39,400 nt of DNA. Source: Nanobdellota archaeon. Its GTDB lineage: Archaea > Nanobdellota > Nanobdellia > Pacearchaeales > GW2011-AR1. This document shows positions 35,071 to 39,400 of this stretch, in pieces; position 1 is the stretch's first letter, and each line of letters begins with the position of its first letter. The notes under the pieces were generated by a model. The model saw only the letters and a list, made by a program, of their open reading frames with translations, was not told the origin of the DNA and did not search any database. Made by a program: the position numbers and the translations under genes. The DNA lies in assembly GCA_024654505.1 (NCBI GenBank), contig JANLHN010000002.1:1-39400 (forward strand), in the 5' to 3' direction.

Positions 35071-36507
35071 TTATCTTTGAGTATTATGTTCTACTTTTTG
35101 GACTAGGTGTTCTAGATGATGAACTTCTCGGACGATACCTTGCATTGGAACAAATTCCCTTATCATATAATGTGAAGAGAATTTCTTTACATGCCTAACT
35201 TCTGTTAAATATCTTAGTCCTACTAGGGCAACGAGTAATCTCAAAATTGCTGAGACTAAGAATACAAAGAGTATTGAGCTCATGAAAGATATGTTTAAGG
35301 AAACCAATAAGGAACCAATTAGGGACCCTAAAAACATTCCAACTCCTACAAATAAATTTAGGTAAGAAAGCCCATAACTTCTTTTTCTTTGACTTACTGA
35401 ATCATAAATATAATTATTCGCAGAGAGATTGTAGCCGGCCCACGCAAAACCACCCGTAATTCCGGGTACGATGAGGAGATAGATTTTAACTGCTGTTGGG
35501 TTTGTGATTAATGCAGATAATAACCAGGCTATTGGTGTCGTGAACATTATCCAAGAACAAATTTTCATTATCTTTATATTGCCAAATTTATCAGATGCTT
35601 TTCCAAGAAGGGGGAGGAAAAGAAGCTGAAATGCAGTTCCGGAGACAACAATTGCTGTAAACCAGACATATGAAAATCCTAAATTTCTAAGCATGTAAAC
35701 AGTCCAAAATGGTGTTGCGATTCCAATTGCTAGGCTGAAAACACCTCTAAAAATAGTAAATCTCCCAAATGGAGTAGAGGTACAAGTAGAAAGAAATTGT
35801 TTCAGGCTGAAATAGTCTTTTTTTCTTACAATTATTTTTGGTTCATATTGTTTAGAGATTAAACTTCGACCCCATATTTTTAGGATAGAGGACATTACAA
35901 AAAGTAGCCCAAAACCTAAAAGTGTGTATCCTAATAAATCTCCTTGGCTTTCTCCAAGCTTTTTGAAGCCATCAAGGATAATGGCCCCAATGACTATTGT
36001 TAAAAGACCAAAGAATCCAGCCATGCCATTTCTCTTTGAAAAATATTTTCCTCTTCTTTCTTCTTGGACTAAAGAACCCATCCAAGAGAACCAGGCCATT
36101 TGTGAAACTGAAAATAAAGAATAATAAATTCCCACTAATGCAATTAATATCCAGACCATGTGGGGGATACCTATGTAGAATAAATAGCCAGTTAGTATCA
36201 TAGGAATCCATAAGAGTATTCTACATAACTCCATTACTCTTACAATTTTTTTTCTTGAAAAGTATCTTAGTAGGTTCGCTGCTTTTAGTTGAACTAAACT
36301 TGGTAAAAGATTAATTATTGCGCCAAGTATTCCTACTTGGCTAGCCGTTGCATTCATTGCTATTGCAAATGGAGAGAAATAGGAGAGTCCCACTGCTGTA
36401 GCACTTGAGTTAATAGAGCCTTCCTTTAAACTTAGATTCAGACTTTTATCAATTTTCTTCGCAACTATAGGGTGTTCAGCCGTTATCACTTTTTTCATCC
36501 CCTTCAT
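35071..36507 (-). CDS. MFS-type transporter
   Basis: ~12 hydrophobic helices; loop GSLVQEERRGKYFSKRNGMAGFFGLLTIVIGAIILD and LLPLLGKASDKFGNIKIMK. Confidence 0.85.
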   Translation of the reverse strand: MKGMKKVITAEHPIVAKKIDKSLNLSLKEGSINSSATAVGLSYFSPFAIAMNATASQVGILGAIINLLPSLVQLKAANLLRYFSRKKIVRVMELCRILLWIPMILTGYLFYIGIPHMVWILIALVGIYYSLFSVSQMAWFSWMGSLVQEERRGKYFSKRNGMAGFFGLLTIVIGAIILDGFKKLGESQGDLLGYTLLGFGLLFVMSSILKIWGRSLISKQYEPKIIVRKKDYFSLKQFLSTCTSTPFGRFTIFRGVFSLAIGIATPFWTVYMLRNLGFSYVWFTAIVVSGTAFQLLFLPLLGKASDKFGNIKIMKICSWIMFTTPIAWLLSALITNPTAVKIYLLIVPGITGGFAWAGYNLSANNYIYDSVSQRKRSYGLSYLNLFVGVGMFLGSLIGSLLVSLNISFMSSILFVFLVSAILRLLVALVGLRYLTEVRHVKKFSSHYMIREFVPMQGIVREVHHLEHLVQKVEHNTQR

Positions 36508-36564
36508 AGAATTATCTGTTAGTTGAATATAAAAAACTAACTAAAATAAAAATATTTTATTGGA

Positions 36565-37041
36565 TTAGCCTATTAGGACGCTTCTTTCTGTTTCGTCTCT
36601 GCTTCTGGCTAGTTTGTAACTGATGTCCATTAATTCCCCATATAGCCTTTCTGCTACTGCCGGTGTAAATCCTAGGTCTGTCATGACACCCATATAATCA
36701 TCGCCAGTTAGTCTTCGGCCTTCATGCATTCCAAAGTAAAGGTGGGTTTCTGATTCTAGTCTTTTTTCAGCTATCATTCCTTCGAGGATTGTCCCGTGAG
36801 TGGGATATTCTTGTTTAAACATCTCTACTCCATCTCTCATTCCTCGGGCTTTCATCGTGTCTTCGCTTTCTATTCTGCCATAGGCCCTGTCGCCAACAAA
36901 ACTTCCACCAAATTCTGAAAGGTCTATTGCCTTAGCTAGTTTTGGTTTTGCTCTTTTGAGCTTTCCGGACATACTTGAGATTGGTTTGTCAATTCTATCT
37001 GTTGCTATCAGTTGGATTAGTTGTCTTTCTGTGTTTCCCAT
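36565..37041 (-). CDS. Hypothetical protein
   Basis: 158-aa ORF divergent from the TrmB-like gene; no family recognised. Confidence 0.6.
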   Translation of the reverse strand: MGNTERQLIQLIATDRIDKPISSMSGKLKRAKPKLAKAIDLSEFGGSFVGDRAYGRIESEDTMKARGMRDGVEMFKQEYPTHGTILEGMIAEKRLESETHLYFGMHEGRRLTGDDYMGVMTDLGFTPAVAERLYGELMDISYKLARSRDETERSVLIG

Positions 37042-37098
37042 GTTTTGCCTCCATGTTATTTAGTTAATCATTGAAGTCAAAAATTACTTTTAGTTTTA

Positions 37099-37120
37099 TG
37101 AGGTGAGTCGATTCACCTCA
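37099..37120. promoter_or_regulatory. 22-bp near-palindrome TGAGGTGA-GTCGAT-TCACCTCA, candidate operator
   Basis: Perfect 8-bp arms immediately upstream of TATA-like atatttataaatc (37121-37133) of the TrmB-like gene. Confidence 0.65.
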
Positions 37121-37151
37121 ATATTTATAAATCAAAAACCCATAGAATTGT

Positions 37152-37847
37152 ATGATTGATTTGACAAGGGCGGGTTTAACTGAGAGTGAATCTAAAGTTT
37201 ACTTGGCTTTGCTTGATTTGGGCCCTAGTCTTGCAGGACAAATTGCAAGAAAGGCTGGACTTCACCGTCGGACTGTTTATGATACGACTGAAATGTTGAT
37301 TAATAAGGGGCTGATTGGATATATTTTACAAAATAATCGCCGACTTTTTCAGGCAGAGAATCCAAATAGGATTTTAAAAATTCTTCAAGAAAAACAAGAT
37401 ATTTTAACCCCTATGATTTCTGAACTTCAGATAAAGTATTCTAAGACTAATGAAAAAAAGGAGACTAATTTTTATAAGGGGAAAGAGGGGTTGAAGACAG
37501 TATTTGAGGACCAACTGAACGAAAAAGAGATTTTGATTCTAGGTGCAAATGAAAATGCTTCTGATGTTTTGCAGTATTATTTTAAATGGTATAATGAAAA
37601 GAGGGTTGCAAGGAAGATTAAGACAAGGATTATTGCCAGGTCTCGAAAGTTTTCAAAAATGAAGAATGCGGAGATAAGATATCTGCCAGGGAAGTACGCT
37701 AGTCCTTTGGCAATTAATATTTATGGAGATAAAACAGCAATTATTCTTTGGGCCTCACAGCCCCTAGCAATAGTAATTAAAAATAGAGAAATTTCAGAGG
37801 AATATAAAAATTATTTTGAATTGATTTGGAAAATGGCGAAAGAATAA
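37152..37847 (+). CDS. TrmB-family transcriptional regulator
   Basis: LTRAGLTESESKVYLALLDLGPSLAGQIARKAGLHRRTVYDTTEMLINKGLIGYILQNNRRLFQAENPNRIL. Confidence 0.92.
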   Translation: MIDLTRAGLTESESKVYLALLDLGPSLAGQIARKAGLHRRTVYDTTEMLINKGLIGYILQNNRRLFQAENPNRILKILQEKQDILTPMISELQIKYSKTNEKKETNFYKGKEGLKTVFEDQLNEKEILILGANENASDVLQYYFKWYNEKRVARKIKTRIIARSRKFSKMKNAEIRYLPGKYASPLAINIYGDKTAIILWASQPLAIVIKNREISEEYKNYFELIWKMAKE

Positions 37848-37947
37848 ATGCGCGAGCCTGGGCAATAAGTTGCAGACCTCTCCGAGGCCAATTTCACACA
37901 GGGTTCACCCAGTAGTGACCTCTGGTGAGGTCATTCCCTAATACAAA

Positions 37948-38018
37948 TGCGCGAGCCGGGAATTGAACCCGGGTCCCGAGCTTGGGAAGCTCATATGCTA
38001 CCACTATACCACTCACGC
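37948..38018 (-). tRNA. tRNA-Gly (CCC)
   Basis: GCGTGAG TG GTATAGTGGTAGCAT A TGAGC-TTCCCAA-GCTCG GGA CCCGG-GTTCAAT-T/CCCGG CTCGCGC A: acceptor, anticodon and T arms form. Confidence 0.92.
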
Positions 38019-38040
38019 GAGGTTTTTTCGTGAGTTGTAT

Positions 38041-38077
38041 TCTCGAGCCCAGGAAGGGCACTTTATACCACTCACGC
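38041..38077 (-). pseudogene. tRNA-Gly-derived remnant (5' end fused to 3'-end-like sequence)
   Basis: TATACCACTCACGC at 38064-38077 is identical to the tRNA-Gly 5' end (38005-38018); tctcgagcccaggaa resembles the 3' end tgcgcgagccgggaa. Confidence 0.5.
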
Positions 38078-38138
38078 AATGTTCATATGAAATTTCTTGG
38101 ATGGCTAACTTTAAATATCTTATAGATTTGTGTGGGTT

Positions 38139-39400
38139 ATGGCAAAGAATAAATTTTATGTAACTACAGCAATTGACTATGTGAATGCTGAACCACACAT
38201 TGGTCATGCTTATCAGAAAGTTGTAGCTGATGCTCTGGCCCGATGGAACCGATTGATTGGTCGAGATGTTCTGTTTGTGACTGGTACTGATGAACATGGG
38301 AAGAAAGTTGCTGAATCGGCGGCTAAAATTGGAATTCCGGTGAGAGAGTTTGTTGATGAAACGGTTAAAAAGTTTAAAGAAAGTTGGAAAATTTTGAATG
38401 TTGTTCCCGACAGATTTATTAGAACTACAGATAAAGACCATGAAAAAGTAGTTATCAATTTTATTAAAAAGTGTGACAAGGCGGAGGATATCTACAAGGG
38501 AGAGTATACTGGACTTTATTGCACTGGTTGTGAAGCGTATTATACTGAAAAAGATGTTGTGGAGGGAGTATGTCCCTTCCATAATCGTCCACTAGAACAG
38601 ATAAATGAGGAAACTTATTTTTTTAAGCTTTCAAAATACTCTAAGTTTCTCCTAGATTTTTATAAAAATAATCCAAATTTTATTACACCAAAGTCAAAGA
38701 GAAAAGAAATTGAAAATAAGATAAATGAAGGTCTTCGAGACCTTTCAATAACAAGGACAAACTTTGATTGGGGGATTCCCTTTCCATTAGACAAGAAACA
38801 TGTAGTCTATGTTTGGTTTGATGCTTTGATAAATTATTATACAGCGACGAGAAAAAAAGGTCTTGAGGAGTTTTGGGATGGAGAGGTTGTACATATTCTA
38901 GGAAAAGATAATACTTGGTTTCATACTGTTTATTGGCCAGCAATGTTGAAATCTGCAGGGATTAAAGAACCAACAATAACAATTAATCATGGATTTTTAA
39001 CATTTAATGGGCAGAAGATTTCTAAATCTCTTGGGAATTCAATTTCTCCAAAAGTTTTGGTTGAGAAATACGGTTCCGATACTGTTCGTTATTTTTTATT
39101 AAGACATTTTTCTTTTATTAGTGGAAGTGATGGAGATTTTTCTGAGAATGCTTTAGTTGAAAGACATAATAATGAGCTTGCGAATAAGTTGGGAAATCTT
39201 GTTTCGAGAGTTTCTGCTCTTGTGGAAAAATATGGAATCGTTAAAACTGAGAATAAATTAATTAAAAAGTTTAATCTAAAAGCTGTTGAGAAATATTTTT
39301 CAGAGTATAAGGTTGACCAGGCCCTCAATGAGATTTTTGCTTTTATTGATGTTTGTAATGAATATGTGCAGAGTAAAAAGCCTTGGGAGACGGGAGATAA
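38139..39400 (+). CDS. metG: Methionyl-tRNA synthetase (truncated by window end)
   Basis: MAKNKFYVTTAIDYVNAEPHIGHAYQKVVADALARWNRLIGRDVLFVTGTDEHG (HIGH); GLYCTGCEAYYTEKDVVEGVCPFHNRPLEQINEETYFFKLSKY; GQKISKSLGNSISP. Not in the ORF track. Confidence 0.95.
   Translation, partial: MAKNKFYVTTAIDYVNAEPHIGHAYQKVVADALARWNRLIGRDVLFVTGTDEHGKKVAESAAKIGIPVREFVDETVKKFKESWKILNVVPDRFIRTTDKDHEKVVINFIKKCDKAEDIYKGEYTGLYCTGCEAYYTEKDVVEGVCPFHNRPLEQINEETYFFKLSKYSKFLLDFYKNNPNFITPKSKRKEIENKINEGLRDLSITRTNFDWGIPFPLDKKHVVYVWFDALINYYTATRKKGLEEFWDGEVVHILGKDNTWFHTVYWPAMLKSAGIKEPTITINHGFLTFNGQKISKSLGNSISPKVLVEKYGSDTVRYFLLRHFSFISGSDGDFSENALVERHNNELANKLGNLVSRVSALVEKYGIVKTENKLIKKFNLKAVEKYFSEYKVDQALNEIFAFIDVCNEYVQSKKPWETGD

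Noticed and set aside
38013-39328. Minus-strand ORFs 38013-38582, 38213-38479, 38683-38943, 39089-39328 and plus 37963-38163
   Set aside because: Antisense to metG (HIGH and KISKS motifs present on plus strand) or overlapping tRNA-Gly.
1-39400. Prophage, transposon or other intact mobile element
   Set aside because: No integrase, transposase, capsid/terminase or replication-initiator signatures seen; gene content is mostly housekeeping and surface proteins. tRNA-flank debris alone does not show a mobile element.

Overview
This 39.4 kb window looks like a gene-dense, AT-rich chromosome segment of a DPANN-type archaeon (Woesearchaeota/Pacearchaeota-like). That placement is inferred from gene content; no database search was run. 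Informational genes include PCNA, a fused AEP primase, class II LysRS, TrmY, r-proteins L31e, L39e, S19e and L15e, TBP, an ATP-dependent DNA ligase, MetRS (truncated by the window end), a standalone NFACT-R protein, a YhbY protein, tRNA-Ile(GAT) and tRNA-Gly(CCC). The most unusual part is the ~9.7 kb minus-strand unit at 540-10196. It holds a small RHH regulator missing from the ORF track, two paralogous pilin-like proteins with a class III-type [KR]GQ motif, and giant Cys-rich surface proteins. It is internally duplicated: the 1343-aa protein is a fusion of homologs of the neighbouring 607-aa and 731-aa proteins. Upstream of the RHH gene is a near-perfect ~10-bp-period repeat array that could be its operator. 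Other points of interest are two decayed tandem copies next to tRNA-Ile, tRNA fragments flanking tRNA-Gly, a 5' leader on the S19e operon with tandem UNCG and GNRA tetraloop hairpins, a JAMM-like protein with an insertion, a PD-(D/E)XK-like protein, an unannotated 53-aa histone-fold-like ORF, and several clean inverted repeats at divergent promoters.
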